From WYZ-LMO2 sp038731605 (lineage in GTDB: Archaea; Halobacteriota; Archaeoglobi; Archaeoglobales; Archaeoglobaceae), in the NCBI GenBank assembly GCA_038731605.1, contig JAVYQP010000002.1, positions 1 through 64,000 on the forward strand: a DNA stretch of 64,000 bases, written 5' to 3'. The notes below the pieces were generated by a model. That model was not told the origin of the DNA, searched no databases, and saw nothing but the letters and a program-made list of their open reading frames with translations. How positions within the stretch are numbered: position 1 is the first letter of the stretch; each line of letters begins with the position of its first letter. This document shows positions 8,256 through 17,120 of the stretch, piece by piece. A program made the translations under genes and the position numbers.

Positions 8256-10811
8256 ATGGAAAAAGAATACAAGGCGATCGAGATCGAAGAGAAGTGGCTC
8301 AAGCAATGGGACGAAAGAATGTTCTACTTCGATTGGGATTCCAAGAAACCGCACTACATAATCGACACTCCTCCGCCTTATCCAACGGGTTCCTTTCACA
8401 TAGGTCATGCGTTGAACTGGTGCATCATCGACTTCATAGCCCGCTACAAAAGGATGAACGGCTACGAAGTCATGTTTCCGCAGGGCTGGGACTGCCATGG
8501 GTTGCCGACCGAGGTGAAGGTCGAGGAGAAATACGGGATAAGGAAGAACCAGGTGAGCAGAGAGGAGTTCAGAGAGCTTTGTGTCAAATTCACAGAGGAG
8601 AATATAAAAAAGATGCGTTCTACAGCAAAAAGGCTCGGATTCAGCATAGATTGGAGCAAGGAATACATCACGATGTATCCCGAATACTACGCAAAAACCC
8701 AGCTCTCCTTCGTTAGAATGTTCAAAAACGGCTCGATCTACCGTGGGTATCATCCGGTGGTCATTTGTCCGAGATGCGAAACAACCATAGCGCTTGCGGA
8801 GATCGAGTATAAAAAAGGAAAGACGAGGCTGAACTTCATAAAGTTTTCCGACGAAGTTACGATTGCGACGACTCGCCCGGAGCTGATTCCAGCATGCGTC
8901 GCCTTGGCGGTCAATCCCGAGGACGAGAGGTATACGCATCTAATTGGAAAGAAGGTAAAGGTTCCGATATCTGAGAAAGAAGTTGAGATAATTGCAGACG
9001 AAGCGGTGGATCCGAGCTTTGGCACGGGAATCGTGATGATCTGCACCTTCGGCGATCGCCAGGATGTGAAGTGGTGGAAAAAGCACCGCCTTGAGATGAG
9101 AGTCGTCATAAACCGTGACGGAACTTTGAACGAGCTCGCAGGGAAATACAGGGGATTGAAGATTGCAGAGGCGAGGGAGAAAATACTCGAGGACTTCAGA
9201 AAAGAGGGTAGACTGCTGAAGCAAATCGATATCGAGCACAGCGTCGGCGTATGCTGGCGTTGTAAGACTCCTGTCGAGATTTACCCAGCAGAACAGTGGT
9301 TCGTTAGAGTTGACAAGGAGAAAGTGCTCGAGATGGCGAAAAAGATCAAGTGGGTTCCAGACTACATGTTCGAACGCCTAAAGACTTGGGTTGAGTCGAT
9401 GGAATGGGACTGGGTCATAAGCAGGCAGAGAATCTTTGCGACGCCAATTCCAGTCTGGTATTGCAAGAAATGCGGAAAGGTAATGGTCGCAGAAGAAGAT
9501 TGGCTACCCGTAGATCCGACGAAAGACAAGCCAAGGAAGCGTTGCGACTGCGGTAGCGATGAGTTCGAGGGGGAAAAAGACGTGCTCGATACGTGGATGG
9601 ACTCGAGCATAACTCCACTGGTGATCGCAAACTGGCCAGAAACAAAGGAGTTCCCCGTGTCGCTTCGCCCCCAGGGACACGACATAATAAGGACGTGGGC
9701 TTTCTACACAATTCTACGCTCCATGGAGCTCATGAACGAAATCCCATGGAAGGAGATCGTGATCAACGGCATCGTCTTTGGGGAAGATGGTAGGAAGATG
9801 AGCAAGAGCATAGGCAACGTGATCAGCCCGGAAGAAGTTGTTGAGAAATACGGCGCAGATGCACTTCGCCAATGGGCTGCGAGCGGTGTGATCGGCGAAG
9901 ACTTGATCTTCAGCTGGAGAGAAGTCGTTGCATCGAGCAGATTCCAGCAGAAGCTCTGGAGTATTGCAAGATTTGCCTTGATGCACATCGGCAACGGCAG
10001 AGCAGAGAATCTGAGGATTACAGACAGATGGATTCTCTCAAAGCTGAACAAACTCATCGCAGTTGTTCGTGATGCAATGGAGCGCTATAGATTCGATGAA
10101 GCTCTCAAAGCCATAAGGAGTTTCGTTTGGTATGATTTTGCGGACAATTACATAGAGCTCGTCAAGGGCAGACTCTACTCCGGAAAAGAAGCTGAGTCTG
10201 CGAAGTTCACACTTGAATACGTGCTCGACAGGGTTCTAAGGCTTCTCGCCCCGATAACGCCCTTCATAACCGAAGAGATCTGGAGCAAGTTCAGAAGCGG
10301 TAGCATCCACCTTCAGAAATATCCGGAAGTCGAGAAGGAGTTCATCGACGAGAGCGCTGAAAGAGTGGGTGAGGAGATGAAGGAAATTCTCTCTGCAATA
10401 AGGAAGCTGAAGCACGATAGGGGGCTTGCTTTGAATGCCCCGCTGAAGAAGGTAATAGTCTTCACAACTCTTGAACTCGATTCGCTCGATCTGGGCTTTG
10501 CAACGAACTCCGAGGTTGAAATAACAAGGGAGATGCCAGTTGTAAGGGAAGAGGTGACGAAGATAAAGCCAAAGTTTGCGATAATTGGACCAAGTCTGAA
10601 AGATAAGGCAAAGCAAGTCGTGAAAATCGTCGAATCGCTGAGCCAGGAGGAGAAGGCGAAGCTGTTGAAAGAGGCGTTGGAGATAAATCTAAACGGAGAG
10701 AAGATAACGCTAAAGCCGGAGTGGTTCGATTTCGAAGTCAAAAGGGTTGTTGAGGGGTTGGAGGCGGAGAGAATAGAGACACAGAACAGCGTGGTGTTCG
10801 TGTTATGTTGA
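8256..10811 (+). CDS. valS: Valyl-tRNA synthetase
   Basis: A class I aminoacyl-tRNA synthetase of 851 residues that charges tRNA-Val. HIGH lies at residues 48-51 and KMSKS at 514-518. The large editing insertion (with the TTRPEL motif) and Zn-ribbon cysteine pairs (CPRCE, CWRCK, CKKCG) lie between them. WDCHGLPTE is the ValRS/IleRS family signature. The length and the lack of a long C-terminal coiled coil fit archaeal ValRS. The start ATG follows GAAGG. Its last 7 bases overlap the next gene, so valS and the transporter are coupled. Confidence 0.95.
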   Translation: MEKEYKAIEIEEKWLKQWDERMFYFDWDSKKPHYIIDTPPPYPTGSFHIGHALNWCIIDFIARYKRMNGYEVMFPQGWDCHGLPTEVKVEEKYGIRKNQVSREEFRELCVKFTEENIKKMRSTAKRLGFSIDWSKEYITMYPEYYAKTQLSFVRMFKNGSIYRGYHPVVICPRCETTIALAEIEYKKGKTRLNFIKFSDEVTIATTRPELIPACVALAVNPEDERYTHLIGKKVKVPISEKEVEIIADEAVDPSFGTGIVMICTFGDRQDVKWWKKHRLEMRVVINRDGTLNELAGKYRGLKIAEAREKILEDFRKEGRLLKQIDIEHSVGVCWRCKTPVEIYPAEQWFVRVDKEKVLEMAKKIKWVPDYMFERLKTWVESMEWDWVISRQRIFATPIPVWYCKKCGKVMVAEEDWLPVDPTKDKPRKRCDCGSDEFEGEKDVLDTWMDSSITPLVIANWPETKEFPVSLRPQGHDIIRTWAFYTILRSMELMNEIPWKEIVINGIVFGEDGRKMSKSIGNVISPEEVVEKYGADALRQWAASGVIGEDLIFSWREVVASSRFQQKLWSIARFALMHIGNGRAENLRITDRWILSKLNKLIAVVRDAMERYRFDEALKAIRSFVWYDFADNYIELVKGRLYSGKEAESAKFTLEYVLDRVLRLLAPITPFITEEIWSKFRSGSIHLQKYPEVEKEFIDESAERVGEEMKEILSAIRKLKHDRGLALNAPLKKVIVFTTLELDSLDLGFATNSEVEITREMPVVREEVTKIKPKFAIIGPSLKDKAKQVVKIVESLSQEEKAKLLKEALEINLNGEKITLKPEWFDFEVKRVVEGLEAERIETQNSVVFVLC

Positions 10812-11500
10812 ACGAAATCCTTGGCTTTTTTCTCCTTCTCGTTTGTTTCTCTGGCATAACCCTTGCGCACAAATTCTTCGGCAAAGCTGGTCTCTTCGCC
10901 TGGGTGGCGATTGCGGTTGTGATAGCGAACATCCAAGTCACGAAGATCATCGAGGTCTTTGGACTCGTCACTGCGATGGGGAACGTCGTGTATGGTTCAA
11001 CTTTCCTTGCAACCGATATACTGACGGAACGCTATGGTGTGAGAGAGGCGAGAAAAGCGGTGCTACTGGGTTTCTTTGTGATGGTCTTCGCAACGATCAT
11101 AATGCAGTTAACGATCCTTTTCGAACCACACGAAAGCGATACCATAAGCCCAGCAATGGCTCAGGTTTTCCAATTCATGCCCTCTGCGATGGTTGCGAGT
11201 TTGACAGCGTATATAATTTCCCAGTTCCACGACGTCTGGGCTTTTGAGATGTGGAAGAAGAGAACGCAGGGAAGATTTCTGTGGCTCAGAAACAACGCCT
11301 CAACGATGGTTTCGCAGTTCATAGACAACGTTACCTTCACACTGCTCTTCTTCGTCGTCTTCAATCCAGAGTTTCTCGTAGCCCTTGGCTGGAAAGGGAT
11401 CTTCGAGATCTTCATAACTTCCTATGCGATGAAATTCGTTGTCGCTCTGCTCGACACGCCGTTCATGTATCTCAACGCTTCTCTTAAAATTGCTGAATGA
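10805..11500 (+). CDS. Queuosine-precursor transporter family (YhhQ/VUT) membrane protein
   Basis: A 231-residue integral membrane protein with about six hydrophobic helices. The family motif region is visible as VVYGSTFLATDILTERYG, and later FIDNVTFTLLFF. YhhQ proteins import queuosine precursors in bacteria. Archaea make archaeosine from the same precursor preQ0, so salvage of a deazapurine is the plausible role here, although the substrate cannot be told from sequence. The ATG lies inside the final codons of valS (7-base overlap). A link to tRNA function fits that neighbour. Confidence 0.8.
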   Translation: MLNEILGFFLLLVCFSGITLAHKFFGKAGLFAWVAIAVVIANIQVTKIIEVFGLVTAMGNVVYGSTFLATDILTERYGVREARKAVLLGFFVMVFATIIMQLTILFEPHESDTISPAMAQVFQFMPSAMVASLTAYIISQFHDVWAFEMWKKRTQGRFLWLRNNASTMVSQFIDNVTFTLLFFVVFNPEFLVALGWKGIFEIFITSYAMKFVVALLDTPFMYLNASLKIAE

Positions 11501-11573
11501 GGTAGAGGACTCTATTTAACTAACTCAACTTTTCAACTTTTTTCCCTCGAACTCGATTTTGAAAAGGCGAAAT

Positions 11574-11613
11574 GCTTATATATTTTAGGCTAACCTAAAT
11601 TAGGTAAACCTAA
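11574..11613 (+). promoter_or_regulatory. Promoter with two tandem DtxR/IdeR-like operator palindromes
   Basis: A TATA element, CTTATATATTTTA (11574-11586), runs into two inverted repeats: TTTAGG-CTAA-CCTAAA (11584-11599) and TTAGGT-AA-ACCTAA (11600-11613). Both halves resemble the TTAGGTTAGCCTAA core of metal-dependent DtxR/IdeR/MntR sites. The expected transcript start falls inside the second palindrome, so a bound repressor would block initiation of the ABC importer that starts at 11632. The regulator itself is not in the window. Confidence 0.65.
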
Positions 11614-11631
11614 ATCTACCGAGGTGGTCGT

Positions 11632-12576
11632 GTGAGCAAAGCCAGAAAATCCACGATAACAGCAATAGCAATTAGCGTAATCTTAATAGCGAGTGTGGGC
11701 ATTTTGAGCTATAGCTATTTATCAAAGCCCACGGGTAGCTTGGAGAAGATCGTTATCATCGTGAACCCAATGCCTAAGGATAGAGTTGAGGCAGAAGCTA
11801 AGGAACTCGAATCATTCTTGGAGTCCAGAGTCGGTGTCGACGTAGAGTTGTATTTTCCGACAAGCACTGCAGTTATAGTGGAATCTTTGAGATTTGGGCA
11901 CGCACACGTGGCATTGGGCGTAGGAGCGCTACCAGCCACCCTAGCTCTTTACACAGCGGACGTAGAGATGCTGTTAGTGGAAGTGAGAGATGTCGTGATA
12001 GACGATACAAGAACCGCCGCCCCATACTATTACTCTTACTGGATAGTGCTCAAAGATTCACCGTATGAAAGCATAGAAGAGCTCAGAGACAAAAAAGTGT
12101 GCTTCCCCAGCGAACTGTCAACCTCAGGCTACATATTTCCAATGCACAGGTTGGTAGAGCTTGGATACGTAAAGCCAGTAGCGGATCCAAAGCAGTTTTT
12201 TGGCGAAGCTATGTTTGCTGGTAGTTACGCCGCTTGCTGGGAGGCGTTAAAGAAGGGGCATGTGGATGTAACAGTGATGGCAGGAGATGTCCCTGTCAGC
12301 CTCTATTGGGAGGCGATGAACAACAGCAGAGTCTTGGAGAGACAAGGTCCTATTCCCGCGCACGTAGTGTTAGTATCAAAAAACATTCCAAAGGATCTCA
12401 GAGACAAGATCAAGCATGCTCTTATAGAGCTCAATGAAAGACCAGAGCTCATGAGAAAGTTCGTATCAGCGATCTTCGTCAGGTTTGAAGAGAGGAATGT
12501 GGAGGGGCATCTTAAACCCCTTATGAATGCCTTGGAAAACACGGGTTTAAAGGAAAAGTATCTCAGGGGTAACTGA
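11632..12576 (+). CDS. PhnD-like ABC transporter substrate-binding protein
   Basis: A 314-residue exported protein with an N-terminal membrane anchor (residues about 7-30, no lipobox cysteine) followed by a type 2 periplasmic-binding fold. It belongs to the phosphate/phosphite/phosphonate (PhnD) superfamily. The N-lobe includes a VNPMPKDRVEAEAKEL helix region, and the hinge segment KKVCFPSELSTSGYIFP is typical. It should capture a solute outside the membrane and deliver it to the permease. GTG is the start, with GAGGTGG 4 bases upstream. Next come the matching ATPase and permease. The DtxR-like operators in its promoter suggest control by a metal, so a phosphonate substrate should not be assumed. 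Confidence 0.8.
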   Translation: MSKARKSTITAIAISVILIASVGILSYSYLSKPTGSLEKIVIIVNPMPKDRVEAEAKELESFLESRVGVDVELYFPTSTAVIVESLRFGHAHVALGVGALPATLALYTADVEMLLVEVRDVVIDDTRTAAPYYYSYWIVLKDSPYESIEELRDKKVCFPSELSTSGYIFPMHRLVELGYVKPVADPKQFFGEAMFAGSYAACWEALKKGHVDVTVMAGDVPVSLYWEAMNNSRVLERQGPIPAHVVLVSKNIPKDLRDKIKHALIELNERPELMRKFVSAIFVRFEERNVEGHLKPLMNALENTGLKEKYLRGN

Positions 12577-12587
12577 GGTGGTAAATT

Positions 12588-13271
12588 GTGTCAGTCGGGT
12601 ATGCGGTAGAGCTCAGGGATGTATCGTTCACCCATGGATCGGCCAAGATCCTTAGTGGGGTAGAGTTCAAAGTTGAATACCGAGAATCTGTGGCGATAAT
12701 GGGTAAGAGTGGAGCCGGAAAGACGACATTCCTCAAGATCATCGCAGGCTTGTTAACACCTGAGAAGGGTCGTGTGAGGGTGTTAGGGCAAGACCTGCGG
12801 AAAAATGGTTTTAATCGTGTCAAAGGGAAGATCGCTTATATACCCCAGAGCTTAGGATTGGTTGACTGCGAATCTGCTCTCTACAATGTTTTATTAGCCA
12901 GAGCTTCAATAAAACCCTTGAGATTCCTAACAGGTCTTTGGAGCAAGGATGACGTAAAAGAGGCGATAGAAGCCTTGGAGATGGTTGGTTTGAATGGCAA
13001 GTATAAAAATAAAGTCGAAAAGCTTAGCGGGGGCGAGAAGCAGAGAGTCGTGATAGCCAGAGCCATTTTTCAAAAAGCAACTCTTCTGCTTGCAGACGAA
13101 CCGGTATCAAATCTGGACTTTGAGACTGCAGATAAAATAGTAAAGCTCATGGTAGACCTCAAGCGCAAGGGTTTGACCATCATATCAGTTACGCACGACA
13201 AGGAGCTTGCCTTCAAGTACTTTGACAAGATCTATCTCTTAGAGAATTCCAAATTGAGGGAGATTAATTGA
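12588..13271 (+). CDS. PhnC-like ABC transporter ATPase
   Basis: A 227-residue ABC ATPase that powers the importer. Walker A GKSGAGKTT lies at about residues 39-47, the signature LSGGEKQRV follows in the middle, and Walker B is LLLADEPVSNLD. The fold and spacing match the PhnC/LolD-type subfamily. The GTG start follows GAGGTGG, 12 bases after the binding-protein gene. Its stop overlaps the TTG start of the permease. All catalytic motifs are intact. Confidence 0.85.
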   Translation: MSVGYAVELRDVSFTHGSAKILSGVEFKVEYRESVAIMGKSGAGKTTFLKIIAGLLTPEKGRVRVLGQDLRKNGFNRVKGKIAYIPQSLGLVDCESALYNVLLARASIKPLRFLTGLWSKDDVKEAIEALEMVGLNGKYKNKVEKLSGGEKQRVVIARAIFQKATLLLADEPVSNLDFETADKIVKLMVDLKRKGLTIISVTHDKELAFKYFDKIYLLENSKLREIN

Positions 13272-13996
13272 GGTTCATACTGACTGTAGTTATTATAACA
13301 GTAGTTTTATCATATCACTTAGGGCTTACAGACCCCAACCTTTGGGTTAAAGCAGGGGTGAACCTCGTAAAATTCATACCAGAGCTGGGCTTTCGATGGG
13401 ATCTCACTAAGGATGCCTTGTTAGCATTGTATGAAACTCTAATTATGTCCGCCATAGGCGTTTCTGGAGGTGTATTGATAGCATACATGCTTGCGCCTTT
13501 AGCTAGTCCGTTAATCGTTTCACCGAAGGTAGCGTTTGTATTTAGGACGTTCTCTAACGCAACAAGGACTGTTCCAGCCATACTGTGGGCTATAATCTTC
13601 GTCATACTCATAGGTCCGGGTCCCAAAGCTGGAGCGCTTGCCCTCACCCTCTACACCTCAGGGTATCTGGTGAAATTTTTCTACGAATCGCTTGAAGCAA
13701 CCAATAGAGAATTTCATAGTTCGCTAAAAGTTATTGGACTAACCGGATTACCGTTGGCGTTCGCACTTTACTCCCATACCAAAAAACATGTCATAAGCAA
13801 CGCTTTGTTCATGTTAGAATACAACGTAAGAACTGCAACTATCTTAGGCTTCGTAGGAGCGGGTGGAATTGGGTATTACATCGTCCATTACTTGAGTCTT
13901 CTCGACTACCAAGCTACAATGACATTCGTAACCTTCACTCTGCTTTTGGTGATAACTATAGACACTATCAGCTACATCACGAGGCAACGTGTATAG
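13268..13996 (+). CDS. PhnE-like ABC transporter permease
   Basis: A 242-residue inner-membrane permease with about six helices. Its cytoplasmic coupling region is atypical but placed where the EAA loop of binding-protein-dependent permeases sits (FYESLEATNREFHSSLKVIG). PhnE-type ending motifs such as ATILGFVGAGGIGYYI are clear. It starts with TTG overlapping the ATPase stop as TTGA, giving strict coupling, and ends the three-gene transporter operon. The family transports phosphonates or related anions in known cases, and the substrate here is unproven. Confidence 0.85.
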   Translation: MRFILTVVIITVVLSYHLGLTDPNLWVKAGVNLVKFIPELGFRWDLTKDALLALYETLIMSAIGVSGGVLIAYMLAPLASPLIVSPKVAFVFRTFSNATRTVPAILWAIIFVILIGPGPKAGALALTLYTSGYLVKFFYESLEATNREFHSSLKVIGLTGLPLAFALYSHTKKHVISNALFMLEYNVRTATILGFVGAGGIGYYIVHYLSLLDYQATMTFVTFTLLLVITIDTISYITRQRV

Positions 13997-14089
13997 TCTG
14001 CAATTCACTTGGGGTTTTCAGAGAAAGTATTAGATACGAGCTAACACAGCTTTCGATTAACTTTTTAAATTTTACGTGGATTATAAAAC

Positions 14090-15055
14090 ATGCACTGGAC
14101 TGCGACTGCGAAACTCTGGAGCCTTGGCAAAGGCTCAGAGCTCAGGGTTTTCGCATTCTTATTGCTACTCGGATCCATAGGATTCTCCGTGAACCGCCTC
14201 GACTCGGGACTTGATGCGCTCTTCGTAGCCTTTATCCTTGGGATTTCCGCTGGTTACTTTCTGGGAAAAGAGGTAAAAGAGATCGTTAACAAACTCTTGC
14301 GAACACTGCTACCAGCTTCCATCGCTCTATACGGTTTCAACATCTACGTGCCCATAACTTCGATGGAGCTCGAAAAAGTCGCACTCACTTTGCTCTTAGC
14401 TTCCACGATCTTCGCCTCGGTCTTCGTAATTTCAAGAAAGTCGGGGAACAGCAAAGAGCTCTCGATCCTTCTTTCCTGCGGTAGCGGTATATGCGGTTTA
14501 TCAGCCATAGCGATAGTGTCTCCAATAGTAAAGCCGAAAAAAGAAGAGTTCTCAACTGCGATCATCGCAATCACAGTCGTTGGTCTCCTCTGCACAATTC
14601 TATACCCGCCTTTGGCAAAAAGTCTCTTTCCCGACAAGTTCTACTTGCTCGCTGGCTCTACCTTGCCACAAACGGGACTGGTAAAGATTGCAACATCGGT
14701 TTTTGGGGGAGAAGAAGTTGCGAAGGCTTTGAGCGTGAAGGCGATAAGGATTGCGATGATTGCAATCGTTGCATTCATCCTTTCCTTCCTATACTCAGAA
14801 AAGAGATTTTACGTTCCCTGGTTCATCGTAGCCTTTGTAACGACTGCATTTCTCAGCTCTTATCTCGGTGAGAGCGCCTCCATCTTAAAGGATGCTTCGA
14901 CCATTCTATTCGCCTCGACCTTGGCGGGAATAGGGATCAACGTGGAGCTGAGGGACATCTATCGCTCGGGCTTTAAGCCTGCGTTCGCAACTCTTTGCGG
15001 GATGCTAATTTCTCTAATCGTGTTTCTACTAGTTCTCAGAGGTGGTGTGGTATGA
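14090..15055 (+). CDS. YeiH-family (UPF0324) putative anion exporter, first copy
   Basis: A 321-residue membrane protein with about ten helices, of normal length for YeiH/PSE (putative sulfate exporter) proteins. Family motifs seen are LLSCGSGICGLSAIAI, the glycine- and cysteine-rich re-entrant segment, and TLAGIGINVELRDI near the C-terminus. It is preceded by a TATA element (CTTTTTAAATTTT) about 25 bases before the ATG. Its stop overlaps the ATG of the PAS-containing regulator (ATGA, 15052-15055), so regulator and transporter are made together. In a sulfur-reducing archaeon, sulfite, sulfate or another sulfur oxyanion is a plausible substrate, but this is inference. Confidence 0.8.
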   Translation: MHWTATAKLWSLGKGSELRVFAFLLLLGSIGFSVNRLDSGLDALFVAFILGISAGYFLGKEVKEIVNKLLRTLLPASIALYGFNIYVPITSMELEKVALTLLLASTIFASVFVISRKSGNSKELSILLSCGSGICGLSAIAIVSPIVKPKKEEFSTAIIAITVVGLLCTILYPPLAKSLFPDKFYLLAGSTLPQTGLVKIATSVFGGEEVAKALSVKAIRIAMIAIVAFILSFLYSEKRFYVPWFIVAFVTTAFLSSYLGESASILKDASTILFASTLAGIGINVELRDIYRSGFKPAFATLCGMLISLIVFLLVLRGGVV

Positions 15056-17040
15056 TCCAAAGACTTACGCTTTTGCTTGTAACAACGAGTGCGCTTTCGA
15101 TCGCTCTCACATCTTTTGTCTTCTTGTTCAACTTGCCACTTTCTTTTCTCGTTTATGTTGTGATCGTCGCCTTTGGAGTCGGAGTATTTGCCCTCGGGAG
15201 CGTTTTCAGACAGTTCACAGAAATTCGAGAACTACTCTTGGAGAACGGATGCCTTGTGCAGAGAAAAAACGAGCTCGAAGAGATAAGACTATCTGTCGAG
15301 AACCTGCTGGATAAATCAAGTAAGCTAAGCGATACTCTAAACTCGTTGCGCAATGTAATCCGTGATTTCGATTGTTGGATTTTTGAAGTCGAGAACGGAA
15401 TTATCAAGGCTTCGAATTTCGCAGAGAGAGTTCTTGGATTTCAAGACAGCGAGATGATTGGCAAGAAAGTCGAAGATGTCTTCGTGAATTTCAAACCAAA
15501 CTCCGAGTGCGAAGCAAAGGGAAAAAGCGGTGTTGTGAGCGTCGAACTGAAATCTTTTGACAGATTTTTTGTCGCAAGAAACATAGAAAAGAGGAAGAGA
15601 ATAGAGAAAGAACTTGCATGGTTTAAAGCTGTTTTCGAGCATTCAGTGGATGCAATAGTGATTCTCGACCTCGACTCAAGAATAGTTTCTTGGAGCAAAG
15701 GTGCAGAAATGATGTTTGGATACAAGGCTGAAGAGGTTATCGGAAAACCCTTCAATATTCTTTTGCCAGAAGAGCTCGCTGAAAAATGTAGAGAGAACTT
15801 CAAAAAAGCTATTTTGGAGGGTTTTGCGAAAGATATCGAGTCGGTAAGAATCACCAAGGACGGAAAGAGAGTTCTCGTTGATCAAACTCTGACGAGCATT
15901 TACAGCGAAGGCGAGCTCGTTGGCTTTGTTTCGATCATGAGAGACATAACGAAAAAAAAGGAGACTGAAACGAAGCTAATGGAGGTTTGCGAAGAGCTCG
16001 AGAAGAAAACTAAGGAGCTTTTAACCTCGCAGAAGGAGCTGGAATATTTAGCAAGAATCGTTGAAACTTCAAACGACGCAATATATTCCGTGGACAGCGA
16101 GGGGAAGATAAGGAGCTGGAACAGAACCGCCGAACGCCTCTTCGGATGGAAGAAGGAGGAAATAATCGGAAAAGATTCCTCTTTGCTCCTTCCAGAGGAA
16201 ATCAAGAACGAGACCGAGCTTATCTTGAGAAGGATTCGAGAGGGCGAAACTGAGCTGAGGTTTGAGACCCGAAGATTGACGAAGAATGGAGAAGTTATCA
16301 GCGTTGAAGTCACGATTTCTCCAGTTGGCGAGTCTGGTTTCTCGGTGATCGTTAGGCAAATAAGTGGGGATTTGGAAAAGAGGATGTTTAGATTCAACGT
16401 AGAGCGTGGGAGAACATACTTCACAAAGGATTTACACGAAGCGGTTGCAGTGTTAAAGGATCTCGCAAACTTTGGCTACAAACCCGTGATCCTAAGCAGG
16501 AGATATCCTGAGGAGTTCGCAATAAACGCGCAATTTTACTGGCTCTCGGAGAGAGGCTTAAATGATACAAGAGAAATTTACGAGTTGCTTACCCGCCTTG
16601 AAGGTTGGAAGAACGCAATCCTGCTCGACATAGACTTCCTTTTGATGAACAAGAACTTCGACGAAGTCTTCGCTTTGATCCAAAAGCTGAAAGACGTTTA
16701 CTTCGTGTTGAACAAAGGAATCATAATCGTTTACTCGAGTATAATCGACGGCGAGGAGGAATCGTTGATAAGAAGCGAATGTCCTGAGCTTAGAGCAAAG
16801 ATCTCAGCGATCCCACGTGAGATGTTCGAGGTTCTGAGGGTCATCTATACGAAGAGTAGAAGCGGAGAAATACCTTCGATAAAAGATGTGATGGATGAAC
16901 TGCGGATCACCCGTAACACTACAAAGAAGAGACTTGCATATCTCGTAGACAAGGGACTCGTTAGAGTTATTAAACAGGGAAGGGAGAAGGTGCTCGAGGT
17001 GACTGAGGAGGGCAAAGCTTTGCTCGCTGACACTTTTTGA
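15052..17040 (+). CDS. Membrane PAS/DUF835 sensor with C-terminal winged helix
   Basis: A 662-residue one-component regulator. Order: two transmembrane helices (about 4-50), a short coiled coil, a weak PAS (about 95-170), a PAS with HSVDAIVILDLDSRI (about 189-300), another coiled coil, a third PAS with TSNDAIYSVDSEGKI (about 331-435), a DUF835 domain (about 443-595), and a winged helix with ITRNTTKKRLAYLVDKGLV (about 605-660). No histidine-kinase or receiver domain is present, so sensing and DNA binding are in one membrane-tied chain. The chosen ATG overlaps the stop of the YeiH gene; an upstream frame extension would lie inside that gene. It likely controls one or both flanking YeiH transporters. 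Confidence 0.8.
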   Translation: MIQRLTLLLVTTSALSIALTSFVFLFNLPLSFLVYVVIVAFGVGVFALGSVFRQFTEIRELLLENGCLVQRKNELEEIRLSVENLLDKSSKLSDTLNSLRNVIRDFDCWIFEVENGIIKASNFAERVLGFQDSEMIGKKVEDVFVNFKPNSECEAKGKSGVVSVELKSFDRFFVARNIEKRKRIEKELAWFKAVFEHSVDAIVILDLDSRIVSWSKGAEMMFGYKAEEVIGKPFNILLPEELAEKCRENFKKAILEGFAKDIESVRITKDGKRVLVDQTLTSIYSEGELVGFVSIMRDITKKKETETKLMEVCEELEKKTKELLTSQKELEYLARIVETSNDAIYSVDSEGKIRSWNRTAERLFGWKKEEIIGKDSSLLLPEEIKNETELILRRIREGETELRFETRRLTKNGEVISVEVTISPVGESGFSVIVRQISGDLEKRMFRFNVERGRTYFTKDLHEAVAVLKDLANFGYKPVILSRRYPEEFAINAQFYWLSERGLNDTREIYELLTRLEGWKNAILLDIDFLLMNKNFDEVFALIQKLKDVYFVLNKGIIIVYSSIIDGEEESLIRSECPELRAKISAIPREMFEVLRVIYTKSRSGEIPSIKDVMDELRITRNTTKKRLAYLVDKGLVRVIKQGREKVLEVTEEGKALLADTF

Positions 17041-17120
17041 CGATGTTTTTGACAATATCCTAATATTTGCTGAAATCAACTTTTATTGAAGCCCATTGAG
17101 GAGTGGGCAAAGGTGGTGGT

